From positions 62,001 to 126,000 of the forward strand of contig CAVZHY010000002.1 in NCBI GenBank assembly GCA_963775235.1: a stretch of DNA of 64,000 nt, given 5' to 3'. This DNA comes from JBBDMC01 sp963775235 (lineage in GTDB: Bacteria > Pseudomonadota > Alphaproteobacteria > Rhizobiales > Kaistiaceae). The translations under genes and the position numbers were made by a program. The notes under the pieces were generated by a model that was given only the letters and a program-made list of their open reading frames with translations, was not told where the DNA came from and did no database searches. Positions 49,486 through 58,269 of this stretch are shown one piece after another; the first letter of the stretch is position 1; each line of letters starts with the position of its first letter.

Positions 49486-50679
49486 CTACCCGGCCGCCGT
49501 CGCCGCCGGTTCGAGGGAGCTGAGTGCCCCGTCGAGGCGATCGATCGCTGCCTCGATTTCCGCCTCGCCGACGTTGAGCGGCGGCAGCAGCCGCACAACG
49601 TTGTCGCCGGCGGCCGCGGCAAGCAGACCGTGCTCACGCATCGCCGCGATGACGTCGGCGGCGGGCCTGATGCAGCGGATGCCGACGAGCAGCCCCTCGC
49701 CGCGCACTTCGGCAAGGACTCCCGGATGGCTGTCGGCGACCGACGCCAGCCGCTGCTTGAAATAGAGGCCCATGGCCCGGACGTGGTCGAGGAACTCCGG
49801 CTTGCCGACGATATCGATGACCGCGTTGCCGACCGCCATCGCCAGCGGATTGCCGCCGAAGGTCGAGCCGTGGGTGCCGACGGTCATGCCCTTGGCCGCC
49901 TCGGCGGTCGCCAGGCACGCCCCGAGTGGAAAGCCGCCGCCGATGCCCTTGGCCGTTGCCATGATATCGGGCGTTACCCCTGACCACTCATAGGCGAAAA
50001 GCCTGCCGGTGCGGCCGACGCCGGTCTGCACCTCGTCGAAAATGAGAAGCAGGCCGTGCTTGTCGCACAGTGCCCGCAATTCGCGCAGGAACTGGCCGTC
50101 CACCCGGCGCACCCCGCCCTCGCCCTGGATCGGCTCGATCATGATGGCGGCGGTTTCGCGACCGACCGCAGCGGCGACGGCCTTGAGGTCTCCGAGGGGC
50201 ACCTGGTCGAACCCGGCAACCGGCGCGCCGAGCCCCTCCAGGTATTTGGCGTTTCCGGTGGCGGCGAGGGTCGCCAACGTCCGCCCGTGGAAGGCGCCGG
50301 CGAAGGTAACGATGCGGATGCGCTCCGGGTGACCCTCCACGAAGTGATAACGGCGCGCGGTCTTGATCGCGCACTCGACCGCCTCGGCGCCGGAATTGCC
50401 GAAGAACACCTTGTCGGCGAACGTCAGCGCGCACAGCCTGGCCGCCAGCGCCTCCTGCTCGGGAATGCGATAGAGATTGGAGACATGCCAGAGCTTGCCC
50501 GCCTGTTCGGTCAGCGCGGCTATCAGAGCCGGATGGGCGTGGCCGAGCGAATTGACAGCAACGCCGCCGGAAAAATCGAGCACCCGGCGACCGTCGGTCG
50601 TCTCAAGCCAGGCGCCCTCCCCGCGCACAAAGGCAATCGGTGCGCGCGCGAAGGTGTCGTAAAGCGGCGAGCGATCCAT
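49486..50679 (-). CDS. argD: Acetylornithine aminotransferase
   Basis: A 397-residue class III PLP aminotransferase of arginine (and possibly lysine) synthesis. NSGAEAVECAIKTAR (about residue 95) and the PLP lysine 244 in MATAKGIGGGFPLGA are present, with IFDEVQTGVGRTG just before. The ATG at 50679 (MDRSPLYDTFARA) gives the usual length; an upstream ATG at 50745 would read through a terminator-like hairpin. First gene of argD-argF-hslO. Confidence 0.94.
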   Translation of the reverse strand: MDRSPLYDTFARAPIAFVRGEGAWLETTDGRRVLDFSGGVAVNSLGHAHPALIAALTEQAGKLWHVSNLYRIPEQEALAARLCALTFADKVFFGNSGAEAVECAIKTARRYHFVEGHPERIRIVTFAGAFHGRTLATLAATGNAKYLEGLGAPVAGFDQVPLGDLKAVAAAVGRETAAIMIEPIQGEGGVRRVDGQFLRELRALCDKHGLLLIFDEVQTGVGRTGRLFAYEWSGVTPDIMATAKGIGGGFPLGACLATAEAAKGMTVGTHGSTFGGNPLAMAVGNAVIDIVGKPEFLDHVRAMGLYFKQRLASVADSHPGVLAEVRGEGLLVGIRCIRPAADVIAAMREHGLLAAAAGDNVVRLLPPLNVGEAEIEAAIDRLDGALSSLEPAATAAG

Positions 50680-50713
50680 CTTTCGTTCCAGCCGACGGCT
50701 GGCCCATAAAACC

Positions 50714-50737
50714 AAAAAGCGCCGCCGGAGGCAGCAC
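50714..50737 (-). terminator. Terminator-like hairpin in the argD leader
   Basis: On the minus strand GTGCTGCC-TCC-GGCGGCGC is a fully paired eight-base stem (two G-U pairs) followed by TTTTT. It starts about ten bases downstream of the predicted transcript start and ends 35 bases before the argD ATG. It could attenuate the operon or stabilise its 5' end. The plus strand also ends in four Ts. Confidence 0.5.
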
Positions 50738-50752
50738 CTTTTCACTGCTGTC

Positions 50753-50783
50753 GTTATACCACCGGCGCCGCGACCCCTGTCAA
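50753..50783 (-). promoter_or_regulatory. Sigma70-type promoter for argD-argF-hslO
   Basis: Minus strand TTGACA (50783-50778) and TATAAC (50758-50753) with a 19-base spacer, slightly long. Transcription would start near 50746, 67 bases before the argD ATG. Confidence 0.5.
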
Positions 50784-50852
50784 ACCCAAGGGTTCTGCCG
50801 ATTTGGGCACGACTTGGGGAAAAGCTTGCATTTTATCGGGGTGTGTCTTTGC

Positions 50853-50987
50853 GACTCTTGTCAGCGAGTCAAACGCTGTTGTAGCCTCCCCGCCATTGGT
50901 TGGGTGCGGCGGATCTCCGGGTCCATTGTTAGGAGTTTGGCACCGTCCTGCGCAGCGGGCGCGGTGCATGGAGGAGGATTCCGAGTC
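50853..50987 (+). promoter_or_regulatory. Cluster of four GANTC (CcrM) sites upstream of gcrA
   Basis: GACTC (50853-50857), GAGTC (50866-50870), GATTC (50977-50981) and GAGTC (50983-50987) stand in the 165 bases before gcrA. The first two form an inverted pair with an eight-base spacer. GcrA is known to act with sigma70 at CcrM-methylated GANTC promoters, so methylation-dependent control of gcrA itself is plausible. Confidence 0.6.
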
Positions 50988-51016
50988 CAACGCACGACGC
51001 AACAGGATGATGCGGC

Positions 51017-51517
51017 ATGTCATGGACGGAAGAGCGCGTCGAGTTGCTTAAGAGGTTGTGGTCGGATGGGCTGAGCGCCAGTCAGATTGCGGCACAGTTG
51101 GGCGGCATTACTCGTAACGCCGTCATCGGCAAGGTGCATCGCCTGAGCCTTTCGGGCCGCGCCAAGCCTGCTTCCAGCGGTCCAAGACCGCGCAAGGCGA
51201 GAACGTCGTCGCCACATCGGCTGGCGACCGGCCATTTCATCGCGGGCAATACCGCGCTAAAGACGCATGCGCATCCGGCGCCGAGGCGGCTTCCCTCGCC
51301 GGTGCCGATGGAGAACGTGGTGGTGCCGATCAGTCTGAATATTTCTTTGATGGCGCTGACCGACCAGATGTGCAAATGGCCGATCGGGGACCCTGGTGCC
51401 GAGGGGTTCCACTTCTGCGGTCACAAGCATTGGAACGACCTGCCCTACTGCGAGTATCACAGTCGCCTTGCCTACCAGCCGGCGGACCGCCGGCGGGATC
51501 GACGCGCGGTGTACTAA
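51017..51517 (+). CDS. gcrA: GcrA cell-cycle regulator
   Basis: A 166-residue alphaproteobacterial master regulator that binds methylated GANTC DNA and sigma70 RNA polymerase. The N-terminal DNA-binding part MSWTEERVELLKRLWSDGLS...LGGITRNAVIGKVHRLSLSGR is diagnostic. A basic linker follows, and the C-terminal sigma70-interacting domain has CKWPIGDPGAEGFHFCGHK and LPYCEYHSRLAYQP. ATG at 51017. Convergent with phoB, overlapping by four bases at the stops. Confidence 0.96.
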   Translation: MSWTEERVELLKRLWSDGLSASQIAAQLGGITRNAVIGKVHRLSLSGRAKPASSGPRPRKARTSSPHRLATGHFIAGNTALKTHAHPAPRRLPSPVPMENVVVPISLNISLMALTDQMCKWPIGDPGAEGFHFCGHKHWNDLPYCEYHSRLAYQPADRRRDRRAVY

Positions 51518-52230
51518 TTTAGGCCGACGAAGCTCTCGTCGAAGGCGTAGCCGGAGCCGCGCACCGTGCGGATCGGATCGCGACCGCGGCCGAGGGCCCG
51601 GCGTAAACGGCCGACGTGTACGTCGACCGTGCGTTCATCGACGAAGACGTCTCGCCCCCATACGGCGTCGAGAAGTTGCGCCCGCGAAAAAACGCGGCCG
51701 GGCCTCTGCATGAGGAACTCGAGCAGACGGAACTCGGTCGGCCCGAGGTGGAGTTCGCGGCTGCTGCGACGGACGCGATGGGTCTCGCGATCGAGCTCTA
51801 TGTCACCGCCCTTGAGCAGGGTGGCGATCAGTTCCGGCTTTGAGCGTCGCAAAATCGCACGTATGCGCGCCATCAGCTCCGCCACCGAGAACGGCTTGAC
51901 GACATAGTCGTCGGCGCCGGTCGCAAGACCGCGGATGCGCTCCGATTCCTCGCCGCGGGCGGTCAGCATGATGATCGGCAGCGTCTGTGTCGCCTCGCGG
52001 GTGCGCAGGCGGCGGCAAAGCTCGATGCCCGAGATCCCCGGCAGCATCCAGTCCAGCAGCAGCAAGTCAGGAACGCTCTCGCGCAGACGCACCTCTGCCT
52101 CGTCCCCGCGCTCGACGGTGTCGACGGCGTAGCCTTCCGCCTCGAGGTTGTAGCGCAGCATCAGCGCCAGCGGCTTCTCGTCCTCGACGATCATCACCTT
52201 CGGCGTCATGGCGGGCGGTCCGTCAGTCAT
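51514..52230 (-). CDS. phoB: Phosphate regulon response regulator PhoB
   Basis: A 238-residue OmpR-type regulator. Receiver domain with Asp60 in LLLLDWMLPGISGIELC, KPF motif at about residue 112; winged helix ending VDVHVGRLRRALGRGRDPIRTVRGSGYAF. It activates pst and other genes at Pho boxes under phosphate limitation. The ATG at 52230 overlaps the phoU stop; an ATG at 52209 is the alternative. Last gene of phoR-pstSCAB-phoU-phoB. Confidence 0.95.
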   Translation of the reverse strand: MTDGPPAMTPKVMIVEDEKPLALMLRYNLEAEGYAVDTVERGDEAEVRLRESVPDLLLLDWMLPGISGIELCRRLRTREATQTLPIIMLTARGEESERIRGLATGADDYVVKPFSVAELMARIRAILRRSKPELIATLLKGGDIELDRETHRVRRSSRELHLGPTEFRLLEFLMQRPGRVFSRAQLLDAVWGRDVFVDERTVDVHVGRLRRALGRGRDPIRTVRGSGYAFDESFVGLN

Positions 52231-52954
52231 CCGACTCGGTGAAGGCGGTCGGCATCAGGCTGGAGCTATCCTTCTTGGGCCGCTCGTCGGTGAGCGGCTG
52301 GCCGGTGATCACATAGGCGACCGTCTCGGCAATGTTGGTGGCGTGGTCGCCGATGCGCTCGATGTTCTTGGCGCAGAACAACAGGTGCGTGCAGAAGGTG
52401 ATGTTGCGCGGGTCTTCCATCATGTAGGTCAACAGCTCGCGGAACAGCGAGGTGTACATGGCGTCGATCTCGTCGTCGCGCTCCCACACTGAAAGGGCGG
52501 CGGCGAGGTCGCGGCTGGCGAAAGCGTCGAGCACGTTCTTGAGCTGGTTGAGGCTCAGTTCGGCGATGTGCTCAACGCCGGCGACCAGGCGCTGGGCGCC
52601 GAAATTGCCCTCGATCGCAATCACCCGCTTGGCCGTGTTCTTGGCGAGGTCGCCGACGCGTTCGAGGTCGTTGGCGATGCGGATCGCCGCCATGATCTCG
52701 CGCAGATCCTGGGCCATCGGCTGGCGACGCGCGATCATCTGGATCGCGGCTTCCTCAACCTGCTGCTGCAGCTTGTCGATGCGCTCGTCGGCGGCGATGG
52801 TCCGGTGCGCGGTCTCAGTGTCCCGCCCGACCAGCGCGCGCACGGAATCGGCAACGTTCTGCTCGGCCAGACCTCCCATTTCGGCGATCTTCTGAGAGAG
52901 ATCGTTGAGCTCGTCGTCGTAGGAGCGGACGGTGTGTTCGGTCATCGGGCTCAT
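52223..52954 (-). CDS. phoU: Phosphate signalling protein PhoU
   Basis: A 243-residue all-helical protein of two PhoU repeats, each with a metal-binding motif: ANDLERVGDLAKNTAKR and AKNIERIGDHATNIAETV. It links the PstSCAB transporter to PhoR, keeping the kinase off when phosphate is enough. ATG at 52954 (or 52945). Between pstB and phoB, as usual. Confidence 0.95.
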   Translation of the reverse strand: MSPMTEHTVRSYDDELNDLSQKIAEMGGLAEQNVADSVRALVGRDTETAHRTIAADERIDKLQQQVEEAAIQMIARRQPMAQDLREIMAAIRIANDLERVGDLAKNTAKRVIAIEGNFGAQRLVAGVEHIAELSLNQLKNVLDAFASRDLAAALSVWERDDEIDAMYTSLFRELLTYMMEDPRNITFCTHLLFCAKNIERIGDHATNIAETVAYVITGQPLTDERPKKDSSSLMPTAFTESDD

Positions 52955-52985
52955 GGCATTGGCTCGTCAGTGGCGAGAGAGACGC

Positions 52986-53795
52986 TCAGCCGAAGCGGCC
53001 GGTGATGTAGTCCTGGGTGCGCCGGTCGCCTGGCGCGGTGAATATCTTGTTGGTCTCGTCAAACTCGATCAGCTCGCCGAGGTACATGAACGCAGTGTAG
53101 TCCGACACGCGCGCCGCCTGCTGCATGTTGTGGGTGACGATGACGATCGTGTACTCGTTCTTCAACTCGTCGATCAGCTCCTCGATCTTGGAAGTCGAGA
53201 TCGGATCGAGCGCCGAGCAGGGCTCGTCGAGCAGAACGACCTCGGGCTCGACGGCCACGGTGCGGGCGATGCAAAGGCGCTGCTGCTGACCGCCGGAGAG
53301 GCTGAGACCGCTCGCCTTCAGCTTGTCCTTGACTTCGTTCCACAACGCCGCGCGGGTGAGCGCCGCCTCGACCCGGTCGGCCAGCTCGGCGCGCGAGACG
53401 CGCTGATAAAGCTGGATACCGAATGCGATGTTGTCGAAGATGGTCATCGGAAAGGGCGTGGGCTTCTGGAAGACCATGCCGATGCGGGCGCGCAGCAGGT
53501 TAAGGTCCTGCCTGGGCGACAGGATGTTTTCGTCGTCGAAGATCACCTCGCCCTCCGCCCGCTGGTTCGGATAGAGGTCGTACATGCGATTGAGTACCCG
53601 CAACAACGTCGACTTGCCGCAGCCGGAGGGGCCGATGAAGGCCGTCACCTTGCGCTCGTAGAGCGGCAGGTTGATCGACTTCAGCGCCTGGGCATCGCCG
53701 TAATAGAAGCGCAGATCGCGGATCGAGACCTTCTCGACCTCCTGGGCGCGATAGGTCCTCGGGGCGACGGCGGTGGTGATTGCTGCCTCGGTCAT
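52986..53795 (-). CDS. pstB: Phosphate ABC transporter ATPase
   Basis: A 269-residue PstB. Walker A FIGPSGCGKSTLLRVLNRM, PstB-typical GMVFQKPTPFPMTIFDNIAFG, signature LSLSGGQQQRLCIARTVAV, Walker B LLDEPCSALDPIST, and the end FTAPGDRRTQDYITGRFG. The ATG at 53795 (MTEAAITTAV) overlaps the pstA stop (ATGA). Confidence 0.96.
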   Translation of the reverse strand: MTEAAITTAVAPRTYRAQEVEKVSIRDLRFYYGDAQALKSINLPLYERKVTAFIGPSGCGKSTLLRVLNRMYDLYPNQRAEGEVIFDDENILSPRQDLNLLRARIGMVFQKPTPFPMTIFDNIAFGIQLYQRVSRAELADRVEAALTRAALWNEVKDKLKASGLSLSGGQQQRLCIARTVAVEPEVVLLDEPCSALDPISTSKIEELIDELKNEYTIVIVTHNMQQAARVSDYTAFMYLGELIEFDETNKIFTAPGDRRTQDYITGRFG

Positions 53796-54631
53796 TTCGA
53801 CTGTCCCAGACTTGAGAGATAACGCGCCACGATGTTGAGTGCGAGGACGGCCAGGGTGACGATCAGCGCCCCGGCCCAGGCCAGGCGTTGCCAATCGTCA
53901 TAGGGGCTCATCGCGAACTGGAAGATGACCACGGGCAGGTTGGCGAGCGGCCCGTTGAGGTTGGTAGACCAGAACTGGTTGTTGAGCGCCGTGAACAACA
54001 GGGGCGCCGTTTCGCCGGTGATGCGCGCGACGGCGAGCAGCACGCCTGTGAGGATGCCGCTGCGCGCGGCCCGGTAGATGACGTGCGTCATCGTCTTCCA
54101 GCGCGGCGTGCCAAGTGCGGCGGCAGCTTCGCGTAACGCGTTCGGAACAAGACCGAGCATGTCCTGGGTTGTGCGGTTGATGACCGGCAGCGCGATCAGC
54201 CCTAGCGCGGCGACGCCGGCCCAGGCGGAGAAGTGACCGAAGGGCACAACCAGGAGCGTGTAAATGAACAGGCCGATGATGATCGAGGGCGCCGACAGCA
54301 GGATATCGTTGATGAATTTCGCGACCTCGCCGATGCGGCTGCCCCGGGAATACTCCGCCAGATAGGTGCCGGCGAGGATGCCGATCGGCGTCGCCGCGAC
54401 GATGGCGATGACCGTCATTGCCAGCGAGCCGAAGATCGCGTTGGCAAGGCCCCCGTCCGAACCCGGCGGTGGCGTGTTCTGAACGAAGATCTGTGGCGTT
54501 ACCCCCGAAGCGCCTCTGACGATCAGCGTCACCAGGATCGCGGCGAGAAAGAACAGGCCGACGAACGTCGCGGCCAGCGCAAGGCCAAGGGTGATGCGGT
54601 TGGTGGCGCGGCGGCGGACATAAGAGGGCAT
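53792..54631 (-). CDS. pstA: Phosphate ABC transporter permease PstA
   Basis: A 279-residue inner-membrane permease with six predicted helices, starting MPSYVRRRATNRITLGLALA. Family features are AGTYLAEYSRGSRIGEVAKFINDILLSAPSI and the EAA-like loop VPNALREAAAALGTPRWKTMTHVIY. Works with PstC and PstB. ATG 54631, 13 bases after pstC. Confidence 0.95.
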   Translation of the reverse strand: MPSYVRRRATNRITLGLALAATFVGLFFLAAILVTLIVRGASGVTPQIFVQNTPPPGSDGGLANAIFGSLAMTVIAIVAATPIGILAGTYLAEYSRGSRIGEVAKFINDILLSAPSIIIGLFIYTLLVVPFGHFSAWAGVAALGLIALPVINRTTQDMLGLVPNALREAAAALGTPRWKTMTHVIYRAARSGILTGVLLAVARITGETAPLLFTALNNQFWSTNLNGPLANLPVVIFQFAMSPYDDWQRLAWAGALIVTLAVLALNIVARYLSSLGQSK

Positions 54632-54644
54632 GAGCGCGCGCCTC

Positions 54645-55619
54645 CTATCTGATGTTGGTGCGGGCCAGCAGCCACTTGGCCAGTGCCAGCACCGCGAACG
54701 TGATGACGAAGAGGATGAGGCCGAGGGCGATCAAACTCGATGTGTACAGGTCGCCGGTCGCTTCGGTGAACTCGTTGGCGATTGAAGCGGAGATCGTCGT
54801 CGCCGGCGAGAGCAGCGATGCGGAGATGTTGTGCGAGTTGCCGATGACAAAGGTGACCGCCATGGTCTCGCCGAGCGCCCGGCCAAGCCCGAGCATGATG
54901 CCCCCGACCAGGCCGACACGGGAATAGGGAATGACGATGTGGCGCACCACTTCCCAGGTGGTCATGCCGATCCCGTAGGCGCTTTCGCGTAGCAATACCG
55001 GCACTGTCAGGAACACATCGCGCGTGATCGAGGTGATGAACGGCAGCACCATGATGGCGAGAACGATCCCGGCGGTCAGCAGCCCGATGCCGTATGGCGC
55101 TCCGCCAAAGAGGACTCCGATCACCGGCACATGGCCGAGCGTGCTGATGAGAAAGGGCTGCACGGTCGTCTGCAGAAACGGCGCCAGGACGAAAAAGCCC
55201 CACAGCCCATAGATGATCGAAGGGATGCCGGCGAGCAGTTCGACCGCGATGCCGATTGGCCGACGCAATGTCTGCGGACAGATCTCGGTGAGGAATATGG
55301 CAATGCCGAAGCTGACCGGAATGCCGATGATCATCGCGACGGCGGACGTAACAACGGTGCCGTAGATCGGCGCGAGCGCGCCGAATATCTCCTTGACCGG
55401 GCTCCAGCGCTGCGTCCACACGAAGGCCGGTCCGAACGTGGCCAGGGCCGGCCAGGCGCCGACGATCAGCGAGACCATCACGCCAAGCAGGATGACGACG
55501 ACCATGACGGCCGAGCCGAGGGTGAGGAAGAAGAAGATTCGATCCTCGACGACCGACCGGCGCGCTTTCCGTTCGGCTATCAGATCAGCGGACGCGGGCA
55601 TGTCGAGCGAGATGGCCAT
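54645..55619 (-). CDS. pstC: Phosphate ABC transporter permease PstC
   Basis: A 324-residue permease with six helices. PstC marks: IFGALAPIYGTVVTSAVAMIIGIPVSFGIAIFLTE and the loop PVLLRESAYGIGMTTWEVVRHIVIPYSR. ATG 55619. Separated from pstS by 94 bases that hold a strong hairpin. Confidence 0.95.
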   Translation of the reverse strand: MAISLDMPASADLIAERKARRSVVEDRIFFFLTLGSAVMVVVILLGVMVSLIVGAWPALATFGPAFVWTQRWSPVKEIFGALAPIYGTVVTSAVAMIIGIPVSFGIAIFLTEICPQTLRRPIGIAVELLAGIPSIIYGLWGFFVLAPFLQTTVQPFLISTLGHVPVIGVLFGGAPYGIGLLTAGIVLAIMVLPFITSITRDVFLTVPVLLRESAYGIGMTTWEVVRHIVIPYSRVGLVGGIMLGLGRALGETMAVTFVIGNSHNISASLLSPATTISASIANEFTEATGDLYTSSLIALGLILFVITFAVLALAKWLLARTNIR

Positions 55620-55646
55620 GACTACCGGACTTCGATCTATAACATG

Positions 55647-55670
55647 AAGCGGGCGGCGGTCCGCCCGCTT
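55647..55670 (-). other. Hairpin between pstS and pstC
   Basis: AAGCGGGCGG and CCGCCCGCTT form a perfect ten-base stem with a four-base loop. No T-run follows on the minus strand, so a simple terminator is unlikely. In this position it could protect the pstS message 3' end or partly stop transcription, giving more PstS than membrane parts. Confidence 0.6.
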
Positions 55671-55713
55671 CCAGGTGCGTTGGGGTGAAGCCCCGTTGCC
55701 GGGGCCCCCGCGG

Positions 55714-56757
55714 CTAGTCGGTGGCGAAAACCGGCTTGCCGTCGGCGACGATGTCGTCCCAGCTCTTCTCGATCAGCGTGACCACCTTGTCGGGGATGGC
55801 GACGTAGTCGAGCCCCTTGGCGGCGTCCTTTCCGTTCCTGTAGGCCCAGTCGAAGAACTTCAGCGCCGTGCCGGCCGCGGCGGGATCGTCGGGCTGCTTG
55901 TGGATAAGCACCCAGGTCGAGGCGGCGATCGGCCAGCTGTCGTCGCCGGGCTGGTTGGTGATGACGACGTGGAAGTTCTTCGTGCCCGCCCAGTCGGCGT
56001 TGGCTGCCGCGGCGGCGAAAGTGTCGAGCGACGGCTCGACCACCTTGCCGGCGCTGTTCATCATCTTGGCGTAGGAAAGGCTGTTCTGGGCGGCGTAGGC
56101 ATATTCGTCATAGCCGATGCTGCCGGCGGTCTGCTTGACCGTGTTGGCAACGCCTTCGCTACCCTTGGCGCCGACGCCGATCGGCCACTCGACCGCCGTG
56201 TCCGAACCGATCTGGTCCTTCCATTCCGGCGACTCCTTGCTGAGATAGTCGGTGAAGTTGAAGGTGGTGCCCGACCCGTCGGAGCGGTGCACGACGACGA
56301 TTGCCGTCGATGGCAGCTTGAGATCGGGATTGAGCTTCGTGATCGCCGGATCATTCCACTGGGTGATCTTGCCCATGTAGATGCCCGCCAGAGCCGGGCC
56401 GTCCAGGACCAGCTCGCCCGGCTTGATCCCCTGAATGTTGAAGATCGGAACGATCCCGCCCATGATCATCGGAAACTGGACGAGACCGTTCTTGTCGAGC
56501 TCGTCGTCAGACAAGGGCTTGTCGGTGGCACCGAAGGTGACCGTCTTGGCCTCGATCTGCTTGATGCCTCCGCCGGATCCGATCGACTGGTAATTCAGGC
56601 CGATACCCGTATCGGTCTTGTAGGCGTCCGCCCATTTGGCAAAGACGGGATAGATGAAGGTGGAACCGGCGCCGGAAATATCGGCGGCGCTGGCTGCGGA
56701 AACTGACAATGTCGCGGCGGCAAGGCCTGCCGCGATGGCAAGGTTGATGTGCTTCAC
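55714..56757 (-). CDS. pstS: Phosphate-binding protein PstS
   Basis: A 347-residue periplasmic phosphate-binding protein. Signal LAIAAGLAAATLSVSAASA, then ADISGAGSTFIYPVFAKWAD with the first phosphate loop, SIGSGGGIKQIEAKTVTFGATDKPL, and the second loop HRSDGSGTTFNFTDYL. ATG 56757. A Pho box lies 98 bases upstream. Confidence 0.96.
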   Translation of the reverse strand: MKHINLAIAAGLAAATLSVSAASAADISGAGSTFIYPVFAKWADAYKTDTGIGLNYQSIGSGGGIKQIEAKTVTFGATDKPLSDDELDKNGLVQFPMIMGGIVPIFNIQGIKPGELVLDGPALAGIYMGKITQWNDPAITKLNPDLKLPSTAIVVVHRSDGSGTTFNFTDYLSKESPEWKDQIGSDTAVEWPIGVGAKGSEGVANTVKQTAGSIGYDEYAYAAQNSLSYAKMMNSAGKVVEPSLDTFAAAAANADWAGTKNFHVVITNQPGDDSWPIAASTWVLIHKQPDDPAAAGTALKFFDWAYRNGKDAAKGLDYVAIPDKVVTLIEKSWDDIVADGKPVFATD

Positions 56758-56854
56758 CTGGCCTCTCCTGTTTTTGGCTGCTGCGGGAACTGAAAAACGC
56801 GCGGATCACCTGATCCGTGCGGGCGGCAACCTAACCAGACCCGACGAATGTCCT

Positions 56855-56872
56855 ATGACAACGAGTTGACAG
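56855..56872 (-). promoter_or_regulatory. Pho box upstream of pstS
   Basis: On the minus strand CTGTCAACTCGTTGTCAT: two seven-base PhoB half-sites (CTGTCAA, TTGTCAT) with a four-base spacer, close to the CTGTCAT-N4-CTGTCAT consensus. It begins just after the phoR stop and 98 bases before the pstS ATG. Confidence 0.8.
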
Positions 56873-56874
56873 TT

Positions 56875-58212
56875 TTACGACGGTCTAACGCGTTGTTCTG
56901 ATTGGGTTTCTGTATCGCCATCGGAATTCGCTTCGGTCCCTGCCGGTGGCAGCACAACGGTGAAGACCGCCCCCTCGCCGAGCGTGCTTTCGACCGTCAT
57001 GCGGGCGTGGTGGCGCGCCAGGATGTGCTTGACGATGGCGAGCCCGAGGCCGGTGCCGCGATGCTGGCGGCTGGCTTCGACGTCGATCCGGTAGAACCGC
57101 TCGGTCAGACGGGGAAGGTGTTCGGCGGCGATGCCTGGACCGAAATCGCGCACTTCCACGGTGGGACCGCTGTTGTCGGCTGCCGGCGTAACGGAAATTA
57201 GGACCCGCTTCCCCGACTGGCCGTACTTGCAGGCATTCTCGATCAGATTCTCGAAGACCTGGATCAGTTCATCGCGATCACCGACGACGGTCACGGGCTG
57301 CGACGGCAGTTTGACTTCCAGGGAAACGCCGAGGTCACGCGCAAGCGGTTCCAGCGAGTCGACGACGTGGCGGACGGCGGAGGCAAGATCGATCCGGTCT
57401 GTGGGGCGCAGATGCTCTTTCATCTCGATGCGCGACAGGGACAACAGGTCGTCGACGAGACGCGCCATGCGGTCGGCCTGTTCGTGCATGATGGCGAGGA
57501 AACGGTTGCGGGCCTCGGTGTCCTCGCGCGCCGGCCCCCGCAGCGTTTCGATGAAACCGGTGAGGGACGCCAGTGGCGTCCTCAGTTCGTGACTGGCGTT
57601 GGCGACGAAGTCGACACGGACCCGTTCGCTGCGTTTTCGCTCCGTCATATCGTCGAGGACGAGGAGGACGAACTCGCCCGGCTCTTCGCCGTTCGGGTCG
57701 AGGCGGGCGAACCAGGCGTCAAACCAGCGCTCGGTCGGTACGCGTTCGACGAACGCGACATGGCGCGGTGGCCCGCCCTTGGCGACCGCATCGAAGGCCG
57801 CCAGCAAGTCCGGCACCCGCAGTCGAAAGGTCAGCGCTTCCCCGGTTCTGATCGGAAAATACGCGGTCGCACGTCGGTTGACGTAGCGGACGACGCCGCG
57901 GCGGTCGAGGATGAAACAAGGATCGGGAAGGGCCTCGGCTATGAGCCCGAGGCCCGGCCCCAGGGCGCTGGCCGACGCCGGCGTGCTCCGCGCGGCCTCT
58001 CGCTCGCGGACACGCGTCAAGGGTTGCAGGCCAAGCGCCGCGACGAACAGCACGAAGAGGGCCAGGGCGGCGCCGGCACCAACGCTGCCGAACGCGTATA
58101 GCAACCCCAGGACCACCCCCGCCGCAACAATCATCCAGCGGTTGTTAACCAACGCCGCAGTGAAACGGTCCGCAGAAACGCGACCGGTATCGTCGCCAGT
58201 CCTGGTTGCCAT
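56875..58212 (-). CDS. phoR: Phosphate regulon sensor kinase PhoR
   Basis: A 445-residue kinase. Membrane region at about residues 25-62 (two close helices), PAS domain at about 88-190 (IAEALPDPCFILDRRGVVRYVN), His208 in DFVANASHELRTPLASLTGF, N box LIENACKYG, G boxes VRDFGPGIAAEHL and GTGLGLAIVKHIL. The ATG at 58212 has GAGGGG upstream; a GTG/ATG at 58251 lacks it. Starts the phoR-pst-phoUB series and is divergent from ppk2. Confidence 0.93.
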   Translation of the reverse strand: MATRTGDDTGRVSADRFTAALVNNRWMIVAAGVVLGLLYAFGSVGAGAALALFVLFVAALGLQPLTRVREREAARSTPASASALGPGLGLIAEALPDPCFILDRRGVVRYVNRRATAYFPIRTGEALTFRLRVPDLLAAFDAVAKGGPPRHVAFVERVPTERWFDAWFARLDPNGEEPGEFVLLVLDDMTERKRSERVRVDFVANASHELRTPLASLTGFIETLRGPAREDTEARNRFLAIMHEQADRMARLVDDLLSLSRIEMKEHLRPTDRIDLASAVRHVVDSLEPLARDLGVSLEVKLPSQPVTVVGDRDELIQVFENLIENACKYGQSGKRVLISVTPAADNSGPTVEVRDFGPGIAAEHLPRLTERFYRIDVEASRQHRGTGLGLAIVKHILARHHARMTVESTLGEGAVFTVVLPPAGTEANSDGDTETQSEQRVRPS

Positions 58213-58269
58213 GACCCCTCGGTACCAGACCAGGGCGCCGCCACGCCGCATTGTCGCCCCGATATCGGC

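Noticed and set aside
48564..49715. Longer ornithine carbamoyltransferase with 80 extra residues
   Set aside because: The lead is low-complexity and antisense-free overlap with argD; homology starts at MVRHFLDL (49475).
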